Shown here: positions 24,761-36,651 of the stretch, one piece after another
Position numbering within the stretch: position 1 is the first letter of the stretch
How the letters are laid out: every line of letters begins with the position of its first letter
Origin: Takakia lepidozioides
Taxonomy: Eukaryota; Streptophyta; Takakiopsida; Takakiales; Takakiaceae
NCBI GenBank assembly: GCA_030704615.1
Contig: CM060734.1
Location: 12,588,001-12,652,000 of the forward strand
Reading direction: 5' to 3'
DNA: 64,000 nucleotides
Made by a program: the position numbers and the translations under genes
The notes under the pieces: model-generated
Told to the model about the DNA's origin: nothing
Seen by the model: only the letters and a program-made list of their open reading frames with translations
Databases searched by the model: none

Positions 24761-25088
24761 AAATAAAGCCTGCTTTTGAATCATACGAGTGTAAATTTTC
24801 TGGACATTTGAGCTCAGCAGTGCACATGGAAGTGTAGGAAGGGTACTGAAGTGGGAGTAATTTTCATGCACCTGAACCTTTGTTGGACCTTCAATTGATA
24901 GTTTACCACAGTGAGACCTCAATGAGCCAAGAGGCAATCCTCATTGTATGAGCACTACACACCCTAGACCTATGTAGACATATATTCAGGGAGTCTTTTA
25001 TGAGCCAGCAACTGTGTGCTTTTTATTTATTGAGAATGTATATTCTCCGGCAAAGTGCCCTATCAAAGATCTGTGGCACCTCTTTCCC
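24761..25088. other. Short spacer, nothing recognised
   Basis: About 330 bp between the LINE tail and the tandem-repeat block. No ORF, repeat or RNA feature is evident. Confidence 0.35.
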
Positions 25089-25870
25089 CCTTCTCTAGGG
25101 CTGCTGGCTTGCATTTGGCATACACGTCTAGCCAGGCAGTGTTCACGATGACATTTGGATAATTCCAGCTGAAACACGGACCTCTTTTCCCTTCTCCAGG
25201 GCTGCCGACTCCCATTCAGCATACTTGTCCAGCAGGGCAGTGTTCAGAATGACATCTGGTACAATTCCAACTTCAACGATGTCACCACAGACCTCTTTCT
25301 TCTTCTCCAGGGCTGCCGGCTCCCATTCGACATACTTATCCAGCAGGGCAGTGTTCAGAATGACATGTTGCACAATTCCAGCTTGGATGATGTCCCCATG
25401 GACCTCTTTTCTCCTTCTCCAGGGCTGCGGGCTCACATTCGGCATACATGTTAAGCAGGGCAATGTTCAAATGACATCTGGTACACAGCTGGTACAGGCA
25501 CGTGGGTCTATTTTCCAGAAGCAAAAACTCTTTGAACTAGAACCAAAAACCAGATGTACAGGCTGCCGGCTCCCATTCCACATACTTATCCAGCAGGGCA
25601 ATGTTCAGAATGACATGTTGCACAAGTCCAGCTTTGATGATGTCCCCATGGACCTCTTTTCCCCTTCTCCAGGGCTGCGGGCTCACATTCGCCATACATG
25701 TTAAGCGGGGCAGTGATCAAATGACATCTGGTACACAGCTGGTACAGGCACAGGTCTGTTTTCCAGAAGCAAAAACACTTTGAACTAGAACCAAAAACCA
25801 GATGTACAGGCACGAGTCTCTTCTCCAGAAGCAAAAATACACTGTGCTAGAACCAAAAACCAGATGTACT
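25089..25870. repeat. Complex tandem repeat with 111-bp and 66-bp units
   Basis: The anchor AGCAGGGCA(G/A)TGTTCA recurs at about 25,130, 25,231, 25,342, 25,454, 25,592 and 25,704, mostly 111-112 bp apart. A second unit of 62-69 bp, carrying CCAGAAGCAAAAAC and ACCAAAAACCAGATGTAC, recurs at about 25,494, 25,742 and 25,805. A 248-bp higher-order unit is seen by comparing 25,430 with 25,678. In the minus frame the 111-bp unit reads as a 37-residue repeat (ILNTALLDKY, EWEPAALEKKKEV). It may once have been coding, but no complete ORF runs through it. Confidence 0.85.
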
Positions 25871-26034
25871 TCACTCCACATCTGCATGCCCCTTTAAAGT
25901 GAATGAAGTAGTTCATTGAACCACCATAGGCCTTCAGTACTTAAACCGGCGATCAAGTTATCGACCCAAAATTTCACTACACGCTCTTATGTCTTCATAC
26001 AAAGACAACAATAACGAAGGTGGGATTCTAAAGA

Positions 26035-29000
26035 CTATGAACACCTCCCCTGTGCATCTGTCTTGCTCCGGGTACCCCATGCTGGACTCTTCAGATTGAT
26101 GACATCTGCCATCTTCTTTGATCTTTTAGGTGAAGGTGATGACTCCTCCTCCGTCACTGGGCTTTGAACATCCCCACTACCAATCATTGTAGCCGCAGGA
26201 CTAAGATTCTTCATGTTCTTCATATCCTTGTTGCTACCCTTTGGATTGCATTTTCTCTTTCCCTGACGTGTGGTCTTCAGGGGGCCAGCTGACCTCTCAC
26301 CGCTCTTAGAAGAACCATGATCTGCAATGCACATGAACACCTTCACGTTGCTTCCATGTTTGCAAGCACGACAAGTTTTATGAAATGAAGGGGCAGGGAA
26401 AGACCAGCATGAAGGCTGGCTACTACATCAAAGAATACAAAGCCACTACAAAAGAAATAATCTACCTTCAGTTGACAGCAAGACCATCTTCTGTTTCTTC
26501 TTGACATGCACAGGCGAACTTCCGATGTCTTCTTCCAAGAGTTTTCCCTTTTTGGAGGGTTTTGGATTTTGCCTTAGATGCATTGATCCTGTGGTTGTTG
26601 ATTCAACTGGCTTAGATCCTTGTGTAGTCGTGTGGTCAGAGGATTCATGGAGTGACCGTTCCGGCACATGTGGAGGGATAATTACTTTCACAGCCACCCC
26701 ATGAGACTCCCTACCTTTGTCAGCTTCAGATACAACATGCTCAGAAGAAACCTTTGCAATTGGTACCATGCTTCCTTGTTTCTCTTTGCTTATGAAATTG
26801 CTGTCATTGGTGACCTGAGTGCCTTTGCCATCTTTGGCTTCACCTTCCACAATATTGTCATTTGAATTTGTGGCAATAGGCCGGTCAGTTGTAATGTCAT
26901 GTAGACCTGTAAATGCCCAGAATACACATCTTAGTGATCACAATGTAGGGGAATGCTTATTCACACAGTAGAACTTGGAGTCACAAACTGTAGGATATGG
27001 ATTGATAAAAGTTCAGATTGTACCTTTGGATTGTGTAGTCAAATTAGCAGCGGCTGTTACAGCTGGCCATGAAGTTGGGACGCCCTCTGCATTTTTTGGT
27101 GTAGTCTCCTTGTCTGGAGACGGACCACCACTTAACCATGCTGCAATTTAGATCAACATTTTGCTCAGTAAGTTCCCTCACTCTGGCAACTACATAAGCT
27201 TTCAATGGAACTACATGATTTCATATCCTGGACATGAAATGGCTAGGGCTCCGATCACATTCTACCATGCAAAACCATTGCGTATGATATTTATCCATAC
27301 TCCAACCCTTACCCATCCATTCATCATGACAACCCTCTGCCCCGATGAAGCCAGTGTCAGAAACCCGCATCTTACAGGCAGTGCCAGTGGCTTCAGAGTT
27401 GCATGGGATAGTAGTATTGGTTGGCATATACATTTCTTGCATGGCATGTGTCCTTTCTTCTTGCCATTCATCTTCCAATTTTTGCCCTTCCATGGAAGCC
27501 CCATTGTCTACACCCACTGGCACACACAACATGTTTGAAGGGCTGTGTAGAGGATATCATGAAAGCTGCAACTATTTGTTTATATTAACGTAAGTCCTAT
27601 CACCACGTGACTAAGGTGTGCAAAAGATAGCTGAATAATTGTACAAATTCACAGGGATAGCATAGCACAAGACAAATAAGAAAATGATATCAAATTAAGA
27701 AGCCAGAAAAGGACATACCTGGACTTGTTTGTACTTGCAATGTCTGGGCCTTATCATTTATAACGCCTCCCATTGATAGCCTCCGTGGGTAGAACTCTGT
27801 AGATATTAGTAAGTCACAATCAGATTTCAATTTATAATGAGCCCTTCAGTGCACTGGCCGGCATAGAGACCCAAAACTCCAAGAAGCCACGTTGCATATA
27901 CTAACCTGATTTGTCAGGGCCTTCATTTGGTATTTTGAAATGTGCTTCATCCCCTGTGCTCTAAAGGACAACAACACTTGCATAAGCCAAAACTTTAGCG
28001 GCAGAAATGGTGGACAAAAGCAACAAAGGGTCTAGCATGAGAACCTGATGCCCGGGCAGAGCTGGAAGGGGTGAACTTTGGTACCATGCTGTGTTGTGCT
28101 CTGTGAGTTGAGAACTGACCCTGTTGTTGAATGACGAGAATAAGTGAATCAACGACATAGACATTACAGGAATTTACTTACATCAACAATGTAGATACAG
28201 ATCTATCTCTAGAATACTTTTGCATTGAAAGACAAACACATTGACTACTCATGCAGGAATATATCCATTCATGAGCTAGGGTGAGTCTGCACTGGTCTAG
28301 GGATAATTCAGCACCAATCTAGCCCTGTAGCTGCAATGATAGGCATGGCTTGCTGGAAAATACAAATGAAGTAGGAAATAGGGACGTAGGATCCAATTTG
28401 TAAGGACCTGGGGGGACTAGGTGGGAAGAAATTTGATATTAAGGGGGAAAAAAACCCGTGCTTGCTGAAGGACTTCGACCCCACGCCTACTACACTTTAT
28501 GGCGTGCATGAATAGATGGAGAGCAGGAAATGACAGAGTTTCAGATATGATCATTAGCAGTTCCATGTGAATAAAATTACAGTAGATGCCCTACCTTCGC
28601 TGGCTTCAGGTTGAGAGGGGGAGCATTATGGAGCATATTTTCAGGGTTGCTGCATCTTCTGCTATGATCCACTCCATAATGTTGCCCTGTCAGCACAGTC
28701 CTAGGTTTGCTGCAGGAGAATGCTAGGATCCAGCTACAAGCATTGAGTGCATAATATTATAGACTACCATTGGGCAAAATGTACCTTGTGTGGAGTAGGT
28801 CGTTGCGCCCAAACTGCCACCATCAGCTGGTGAAGACCCTGGAAACATTTTGGAAGCTGAAACAATACAATGTCACATAAAGATTGACACTAATGATACT
28901 ATCAAGTATAAACCCTCTCGAATTCCACATACTAGTGGAACTGTTATTAAGTATTGTCATACTGGATAGACCTAACAGTATGCATACCAAAGAAACATAT

Positions 29001-31307
29001 CTATAAACATATCTATAGTGTACATATATACATACATTATGCTACTACTTACTAAATATGCATGTGTACTAGAGACATATGTAATTTACCCTCAAATAGT
29101 ACAAATTACTTATCACTATGGAGGTACATACTTAGAACTTATGGGTACTTATCTTATGATAAGAAAGTGATACTACATGGGATATGAAGAATAATTATTT
29201 ACTACAGAACAAGTATACTCTTTGTGCACATACAGAGAACTCAATGATCCAGTATGAAGTATTTCCATATACTATATCAGTAATAAGTTAAGAGTTCAAC
29301 AAAACACCTATGATCCTCTAGGGTACATAAACAATCATCATATAGTGGAAATAGAACTATAACACAATGCCTACACACATAATGTAGTAGTTATACTTCT
29401 AGGCATTCTATCAAATAGTAAGACTGACACAGTAAACACCTATAATCCTCCAGAGTACATGCAAGCATATTCATATGGTGAAAAGGAGCAGTATGCTAAG
29501 GAAATGAACAATGCATAGTAGGTCAGTACTTCCAAACAGTCCATGACTTGCTCAAAATCAGTATGAGCAGTTACTTACCTTAGATTAAAAGGCCTTTGAA
29601 GATAGAGATTCTCATCAGTGCTTCATCAATCAACTCAAAACATGAATACAAAAAATGAACAGAAAATAAATGATTGCACTAGAGGTAGCCACACTAATGT
29701 GCTAAGAGAGCATATACCTCCGTTGTGGCGGCTGGCTGTATCCACTTTGTGTTGTTGACTATCAAGGCCAGTGGACCTCTGCCACATCGCAGATATCTTC
29801 TTCCCACATTGAAGACAATTTTCACTGTTCTCCAAGTGAACATAGAGACAAAATGGATGGTAGGTGTGGCTGCAAGATGTCACCCATATATCCAATGTCT
29901 CACTGTCAAAACCTCCCTTACAAACACGACAGGGAACAATTTCAATTACCTTCAACGACTGACTCTTAGGGTGTGTGATAGGCTTAGGTCTACCCATCAT
30001 ACTCTCCCCTGCTTCCAATCTCTCAAGGTACTCCTCCACATAAGTCACATGGAGTTTCAGACCTGTAAGTTGCAATTTGGCTCCCTCAAGAACCTCAAGA
30101 GCCAATCGGTGCTCATTCTTTGCCCTCAGTAAATTCAGGGTGCACTTCTCCACAGCTTGATTATATGTTTTTTTCAGAACCAATAGGTCTCCCTTCTCTT
30201 CATTGAGTGTTTCCAAAACATCCTTGACATTGTGAAGCTTGTTTTGTAATTCTTTCATCACAAGGTTTAATTCTGAACATGTGACTATCACTTCATCCTT
30301 CGAGTACCCTGCAGCCTTAAAGTCGTTAGGGCGACTTTCTATCAGGGAAATGGTGGTACACAGCCTCCCTTCGGTCTCCATCTCCTTCTCTATAGCTGAA
30401 GTGTTTCTGTCAATATCTCGAGTAACTTCACCCAACATGAAACGCTTATCCTCTAGGCTAGATTGCAAATACGCGACAGATTTTGTAGCAGAATCGACTT
30501 CTAGCTGTTTGGCAGCCATGACCTTGGCCAATTTTTGCTCTTCCTCTTTCATTCCTTCTAGCATTGCCCCAATGTCCCACAACTCATTCTTCCTCAGCTC
30601 ACTTTGTCTAACTACTGTTTGCTGCTCAAGTTTCTTCATTTCCAAATGTCAGAGAGCAATAGAAGGAGCACTCTCAAGCTTCAACAAACCTGTTTTCCGA
30701 CCTTTACCCTTACGTTCTAAGACATGTGATGCCTCAAAATCGATTGGGAGTAATGCATCATATCCAACCGGGAGCATATGCTCCATACTTGCAGCTCGCA
30801 TGAGGGAAATCACACCTGCTCGATGTTGAAGGCTCCTACTGGGGTCCGACTTCACACCAAAAGCGATTGCAGCTGAGCGATAGTTGGATTCTGAAGCAAA
30901 TTCAGCCCAGTCAATCTTTTTGTCGTGCTTATAAAGTGTAAACAAGAAAAAAAACCTCCGCTCATCATGCCATTAGGTACTTTTGTACTTTGATACATCT
31001 TGCACCATAGTTCTTCTACGTCTTCAACTAAAGCTTTAGAGATACCTCCCTTCAAATAACGATATCCCTACCCTTTAGTTTTTTCTCCTCAATGTCTCTC
31101 AAGCTCATTCTGTAGTTTATTTGTCCAAAACTTCTCTCCTCCTTCTGAATCAAGACCACCATTTGAGAGCTTCACCCAGTCAGAGAAGAAGACCTTTGGT
31201 AGATATAGAATGCTAGGATCTCGCTTTTCATCCTTGCTTTTCACTCCATGCCTATATTCATGCCCACTTTCTGACTCATGCAAGCTAGTAAGCTCAGGCA
31301 ATTCCAT
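26035..31307 (-). pseudogene. Coiled-coil protein with a RING-like zinc motif, multi-exon
   Basis: The first exon starts with an ATG at 31,307. The largest exon (30,945-29,718) holds a long coiled coil and then a Cys/His cluster near 29,937-29,795: CRVC, TSCSHTYHPFC and CLQC, which fits a degenerate RING-type E3 ligase finger. Downstream exons with GT-AG ends are 28,856-28,785, 27,960-27,906, 27,796-27,719, about 27,515-27,365, 27,140-27,024, 26,906-26,466 and 26,321-26,035 (stop). They encode a disordered Ser/Lys-rich tail. Stops near 31,090, 31,062 and 30,650 and a frame change in a T-run at about 30,955 break the 5' half, unless unseen introns remove them. I cannot tell whether it is a host gene or belongs to a transposon. 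Confidence 0.55.
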
Positions 31308-31559
31308 CGCTCAGTGCCAAGAGCTATTATCAAGCTCTAAGATCCTAAAGATGCAAATGCAGACTCCTAATGAGACCACTACAAGCGAGGCCAAAAGAGA
31401 GACGAGGCCGAAAAAGTTACGCGGCTAAGAGAGACGATGTACTCTTCAGATGTCATGTCAGGCCACGTGGCACTAAAAAGAAAAATTATGTGCATGGTTT
31501 GCGGGTAGGGCAAATGGAGGAATGTCATGTTGGCTGCACAGTATAATTCATCCAATTTA

Positions 31560-32690
31560 TAATTTGAGCAGTTGGTTGTTCAAGGCCTCGACCATCTTCA
31601 GGAGTCCATTTCCGAGCGCGTGCATCGTCATTCATTTTCCGGCATGCTCTCAAGTGCTTCTTCTGAGTTGCATCGAGCCCGAATTCTATCATGCGTAGGA
31701 CCCGGAGCAAATGCATGGTTGACAGCACGACCCACTATCGCACATTTTTGCCTCTCATCCCCTATTTTCACTACTGCGCTCCGTCTTCGACTCGGTTTGC
31801 CTCATCCTTCGGCATTGGGCCTTCAGCGTTGCGTCTGTCTTCAGCCCATCGATGACCTTGCCATCCATCTCCTCCGCTGTCCATGTGGTGGTGAGCGCAC
31901 TACGTCTCATGATATGGTTCGCGATGCGATGACATCTATTGCTCGGGGGCAGGGTATTATGTACTGCGTGAGCAACCACATCTACGACCCACGCTCACGT
32001 CCCACTCTACACGCCGCCGTGTTGACATCGTCCTATCTAGAGATGGTTTGCGTACCTTAGCAGATGTCATTCTCGCCGACCCCACTCGAGCGGATCTATT
32101 GTCTCGCGCAGCTACCACACCAGGCACGACAGCCACTGTAGCAGCCAAGCCAAGGAACGCGACTACAGCGATCGTCACGCCACTGACACATTTCTTCCAC
32201 TGGCGGTCGAAATATTTGGCTCATTGCACCGACACTTCGACGATTTCCTGCGGACATGTGCACATCATGCAGCCAAGAGCGGGTCCACTGGCATCCCACA
32301 TGCGTCCTTGTCGCCTACTATCGACAACGTATTTCAGTTGCTTTGCAAAGAGCACAAGCCATCTTTATTTTGCAGCAGGCTGATGTGGCTAGCTCCGCAT
32401 CATCTCGTCTTCCGCCTCTGCCTGACACTTTGCCTATCTCCTTGCCTGATCTCCTCCAGGCTGTTGGCTGGGAGGGTCGCTCTGCTTGAGTAGTTTACTA
32501 TAGCTTCTGTTTTCGTCGCTGCTTGAGTAGCTTACTATAGCTTTTGTTTTTTTCTCTAGCTGAGTAGCTTATTATAGCGTTTTGTTTTCTTCTCTTGTTT
32601 CTTGTTCCTCCCCCCCCTTTTTGGGAACTTCACATCATATGCACATTCACCCATTGTACATGTTGTAAATAAAGTCTTACAAGGTTTCAT
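31560..32690 (+). mobile_element. LINE 3' fragment
   Basis: The coding part (31,572-32,060) matches the C-terminal region of non-LTR RT proteins: GPGANAWLTARP, LRLRLGLPHP, then a His/Cys motif (HLLRCPCGGERTTSHD). After a frame change it continues with RTLADVILADPTRADLL. The RT itself is missing, so the copy is 5'-truncated. A 3' UTR with a 36-bp tandem repeat and AATAAA near 32,670 completes it. The next LINE fragment abuts it at about 32,690. Confidence 0.7.
32487..32600 (+). repeat. About 36-bp tandem repeat in a LINE 3' UTR
   Basis: Three units carry TGAGTAG(C/T)TTACTATAGC followed by a T-rich tract. They sit just after the last coding sequence of the LINE fragment. 3'-UTR repeats of this kind are common in non-LTR elements. 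Confidence 0.85.
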
Positions 32691-35600
32691 CATCTCTAAA
32701 GGCCCCAAGTCTAGATGACATCCCGATTGAATTTTTTAAAGTTCTTTGGAAGGATGTAGGGGGTGATTTTTTGGCCATGGCCAATGACATATTACTCAAG
32801 GGCATCCTTCCTTCTCAGATCTCGCAAGGTGTTATTACTTTAATCTATAAAAAAGGAGATAGGGAGCTCTTGTCAAACTACAGGCCTACTACCCTGCTTT
32901 CCTCAGTTAATAAAATCATCGCAAAAACTCTAGCCATCAGGCTTCAACCCTTGCTGCAAAAAATAATTAGGCCAGAGCAGACTGGCTTCTTAAAGAATCG
33001 ATCGATTCTTGACAACGTCCTGCTTGCTAATGAAGCGCTGCATCAGGCCTCATCAACAGTCAGCCCCTGGCTATGCTTATGTTAGATTTTGAGAAAGCAT
33101 TCGATAATGTAGATTGGCCTTTTCTTTTTAGTGCATTGCAAAAGGTAGGGATCAGACATGGGTAAAAGCTCTCCTGCTCTCAGCGTCGAGTAGAGTCGTG
33201 GTTAACAGTGCCCTGTCCCCATCCTTTCCACTCCCCTTGCCCCGTTTCTCTTCATCATCGCCGCAGATGGACTCGGTCATTTGTTGGAGTCGGCTTGTAA
33301 TGTCAAAGGCTTGTCCATTCCACGATCATTACCATCCCCTTACTCCATCAAAGCTTCTCTATACGCGGATGATACGTCGCTTCTTATTGACAACAGTTCT
33401 AGTCTCACTGTCACTAATGCTCTTAGTGTCCTGTCTTCCTTTTGTGACGCCTCTGGGCTATCATTCAACTGGAGGAAATCAGTTGGTATTTTGTCCAGGC
33501 TTAAGCATCCTGAACTTGCTGCTCATTGCGCCCCATGGGGGGATGAATTGGGCCTCTGCTGGCTTTTGGATGGTCAAGCTCATATTCTCTTAGGCCAACC
33601 TATTGGACACGACATTACTGATCAACAGAGATGCGGGCCTGTGGTTGCCAAGATCAAACAAAATATGACTTTCTGGAGTTCAAAACATTTATCGATCACA
33701 GGGAGAGCCTTGGTTCTAAACCAAGTGCTGCTGGCCGCCTCATGGTTCACAGCCTCAGCCTGGTCTCCAGGTTCGCAGATCATCAACCAAATCAAAGGGT
33801 TAGCGCGCAACGTCCTCTGGGGAGCGACTTCTGCCACTCCTAATTGGAGAGCTCTCGTGAGCTGGGCACAAGTCATTCAGAAAAAGAAGTTCGGGGGTTT
33901 GGGGGTGATTGATCCCCAAGCGCAGGTGATAGCCTTACTCGCCAAGTGGATTCCTAGAATTTTCATTCATCTTACTGCTCCTTGGAGCCTGATCGTTAGA
34001 AACCATGTCATGGACTCTATTTCCTCTATTGCGAATCCTTGGCCTGCCTCTCTCAGGTGGATAGTGCAAGGCTCACCTTCCAAATCGGCCAAGAAAGGGT
34101 CAAAGGCATGGCAATCAATCTGGGATGCGTGGTTAAGGATGAGGCCGTTTCTATCTCAGACACCCCCTGCCAGTGGGGAGGAAGCCTTGAGGCAGCCTCT
34201 CTTCGCCAATGTCAACGCAGAGTCGGATGTTCTTTTACAGTGCTCCAGACGATGGAGCAAATGGGAGCAGGCTGGTATTTCACACCTTGTTCACATCTGG
34301 ACCAACGGCTCCCCAATCTCTTTGGCTTCGCTGGTGTCCTCTGGTCTCTCAATCAGAGCTGCCAATTCGGCTTGGGAATTGCTGATAAGGGAAATTCCGT
34401 TGTCTTGGACCTTGCTAACCTCTCTGCCAGTTAATATCAAGCCTTTGCCTGCCTGGTTTGGCTCTCTGGAACCCCCCCCTGCTTTTGCTTTTCTTGCATT
34501 ACATAGACAATGCGAAGTCTTGCATGGTTGGAAGTTCCAGGTGTGTCACAGGGACCCTGTACTCTCCTCAAAGGGCCGAGGTTAAAGAAGCAGAGTTATT
34601 CTCAATCAGGGTTTTATGTCAAACAACAGGGCAGATCAAACCCTCTCTTCCGATGGAAGTGGCTCATTACCATGATTCTTTTCGATGGTTCCTAAGAGCA
34701 CCCTTAACCTCCCTGCAGTTCGATCCTAGCGAATGGTGCTGGAAGTCTAAAAAACATGATCCGTTTTTTGGGTACAAGGTGAAGATGGGGTATTCCTTTC
34801 TGGTTCCTCATTCTTCCTTTGATAAAAAATTTGACAACAAGTGGAGACACCTTGCTTTGGGAACCATCTCTTGGAAATCAGTCTGGAAGGAAGTTTGGAG
34901 GAAAGAAAGAGCTGCAAAAATTAGTGGGTTTTTATGGAGGCTTGTAAACATAATTTTGCCCCTTACTAACCTCTCCTCGGGTGCTCTATCGCCATGCCAG
35001 CTCTGCTCTCAACTAGTAGTGGAATCGATCGAACATCTGTTCTGCTCATGTCCCTTTATGTCATTCATTTGGTCAGAGATTTTACAGGGTATGGGAGGAT
35101 GGCTTTTCCAGAGATCCGCAGCTTATCTTGCTAAACTTGCACAATAGTAGAATCTGGTCGGAATGCCATGTATGGTTGGCTCTGCGAGCTCACATCCTCT
35201 GGCAGGTTTGGAAGGCACGTTGCTCCTCAATGTTTGATGGAGAATTGCCTAGTGCTTGTGCTATTTTGTTTAGAGCTCACTCAGACTTGCAGTCTGAAGC
35301 TCGGAAGGCATGGAACGTGCTTTGTGCAGCTTTCCCCAGGTGGACAGAGGAAAAACGATAACAAGCGCTCGTTCGATTTGACGCAACTTGGGGAAACGGA
35401 CGCATCTTCGGCTCCAGGACTGCCGAGCTTTGAGTTACTTGGAACGACGCCATCCCTGCATGCTGGGAGCTCCATCAGCGCTAAAATTCTCCCCCGCGGA
35501 AGGAGACGATCAGGAGGTCAATTGGCGCCACAAATGTAGTTTCAGGAAAACTATGTCTAGGGTTCATTTGTCTTTTGAGCCCTGCAAGAGGAAGTGATAG

Positions 35601-35925
35601 ACCTTCTTGCTTTCTGCACTTATGTCTCTAGTATCTCTTGGATACGGCCCTGCAAGAGGAAGCCATAGAACTTCCTATTTTCTACGCTTATATCTCTAGT
35701 AACTCTTGGATCCGGCCCTGCAAGAAGAAGCTATAGAACTTCATGTTTTCTGCACTTATATCTCCTTTAGCTCTCGGATAGGACCTGCCCTCAAACTCTG
35801 GTTACTGAGCGGCGTCTCATCTGTCGGTCTTATGGCTTCCTGCAAGGTCATTTTTTCCTTGCTTGTCTTCCATTAATCTTACCTTATAAATAAAATTTTC
35901 CAGGGCCTTTGTCCCTGTTTAATTT
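32691..35925 (+). mobile_element. Plant L1-type LINE, 5'-truncated (RT and zf-RVT)
   Basis: The copy starts inside the RT fingers (SLDDIPIEFFKVLW, GVITLIYKKGDRELLSNYRP, EQTGFLKNRSILDNVLLANE). A frame change precedes motif A (MLDFEKAFDNVDWPF). The active site reads SLYADDTSLLI at about 33,357. The 34,458-35,147 frame encodes the zf-RVT domain (SVWKEVWRKERAAKISGFLW, CQLCSQLVVESIEHLFCSCP). The 3' UTR has a 68-bp triple repeat and ends with CCAGGGCCTTTGTCCCTGTT at 35,900-35,919 before A/T-rich sequence. Several frame changes make it inactive. Confidence 0.85.
35580..35783 (+). repeat. 68-bp tandem repeat in a LINE 3' UTR, three units
   Basis: Units start at 35,580, 35,648 and 35,716 with CCCTGCAAGA(G/A)GAAG and continue with ATAGA.CTTC and CTTAT.TCTC. 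The period is an exact 68 bp. It lies between the zf-RVT coding region and the element end. Confidence 0.9.
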
Positions 35926-35970
35926 TTTTTTTAAAAACAAAAGAACTCTCTTTTTGTCATTCTTATAGTG

Positions 35971-36640
35971 TATATTTGGCCTCTCATTTTTTAATAATAG
36001 GGTCATGAATGCACGGGCGGGCCCGGCAGTACGATCCTTGGGGTGAGCTCATAAGCCCACCGCCGATTCACCGGGTCGGCGAGATTCTGAAATTTTTCTA
36101 AGTCCTTGTTCATCTACCGTGGCGGACCTTCTAGCGGACTGGGCAGACCCTCCAACAGACCGACTCCAACCTTCGACCCTCTAACAGACCACCCTCCGGC
36201 AGACCGATAGACTTTCAAGCAGACCCCTTCCAGCAAACCGGCTTGGACCCTCCAGCAGACCGGCAGATCCTTCGACAAAATACATATTTAATAACACACA
36301 CTGCTGCCGGGACATGACAAGATTTGAACACCAGACCTCGTGTTCATCATTCATTGTTTTTAACCACCACACTACCTACCACACTACCTACCGCTGCAAA
36401 CCAATGCAATAACTAATGCTTTATGTGCATATTGTGGACCCCAGCAGACTAGCTCATGTGTTTTGTGGCCCCAGCAGACCAACTTGCCGGGTAGACCGAG
36501 TAGCAGACTAGCGGGGATTGGCGGGGTCCGGGTAGGGGCGCTCCCACCCTATGTGACCCCCACACGCGGGCCCCGCCACAACCACACGCGCGGGCATTCA
36601 TGACCCTATTATTGTTAAATGAGAAGCGTATATTTGTACA
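35971..36640. mobile_element. Small non-autonomous inverted-repeat element
   Basis: Arms at 35,971-36,012 and 36,595-36,640 are inverted copies sharing AATAATAGGGTCATGAATGC and the flanking TCTCATTT. The interior (about 670 bp in all) has no transposase. It contains a degenerate repeat of CCCTCCAGCAGACCGG near 36,130-36,275 and a tRNA-like segment. The element lies between the LINE tail and the left arm of the large composite element. No convincing target duplication was found. Confidence 0.6.
36300..36375 (-). other. tRNA-like segment (possible SINE head)
   Basis: The minus strand shows a possible pol III A box (GTGGTGGTTAAAAACA) and, about 30 bp on, ACGAGGTCTGGTGTTCAAATC, which resembles the variable/T-arm and B box of a tRNA. 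The acceptor ends do not pair and there is no clean anticodon stem, so it is not a functional tRNA gene. It is best read as a tRNA-derived piece inside the small inverted-repeat element. Confidence 0.3.
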
Positions 36641-36651
36641 TAGTAAGAAAA

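Noticed and set aside
28440-28500. Possible tRNA or SINE from GACTTCGACCCCAC (B-box-like)
   Set aside because: No A box at proper distance and no cloverleaf stems.
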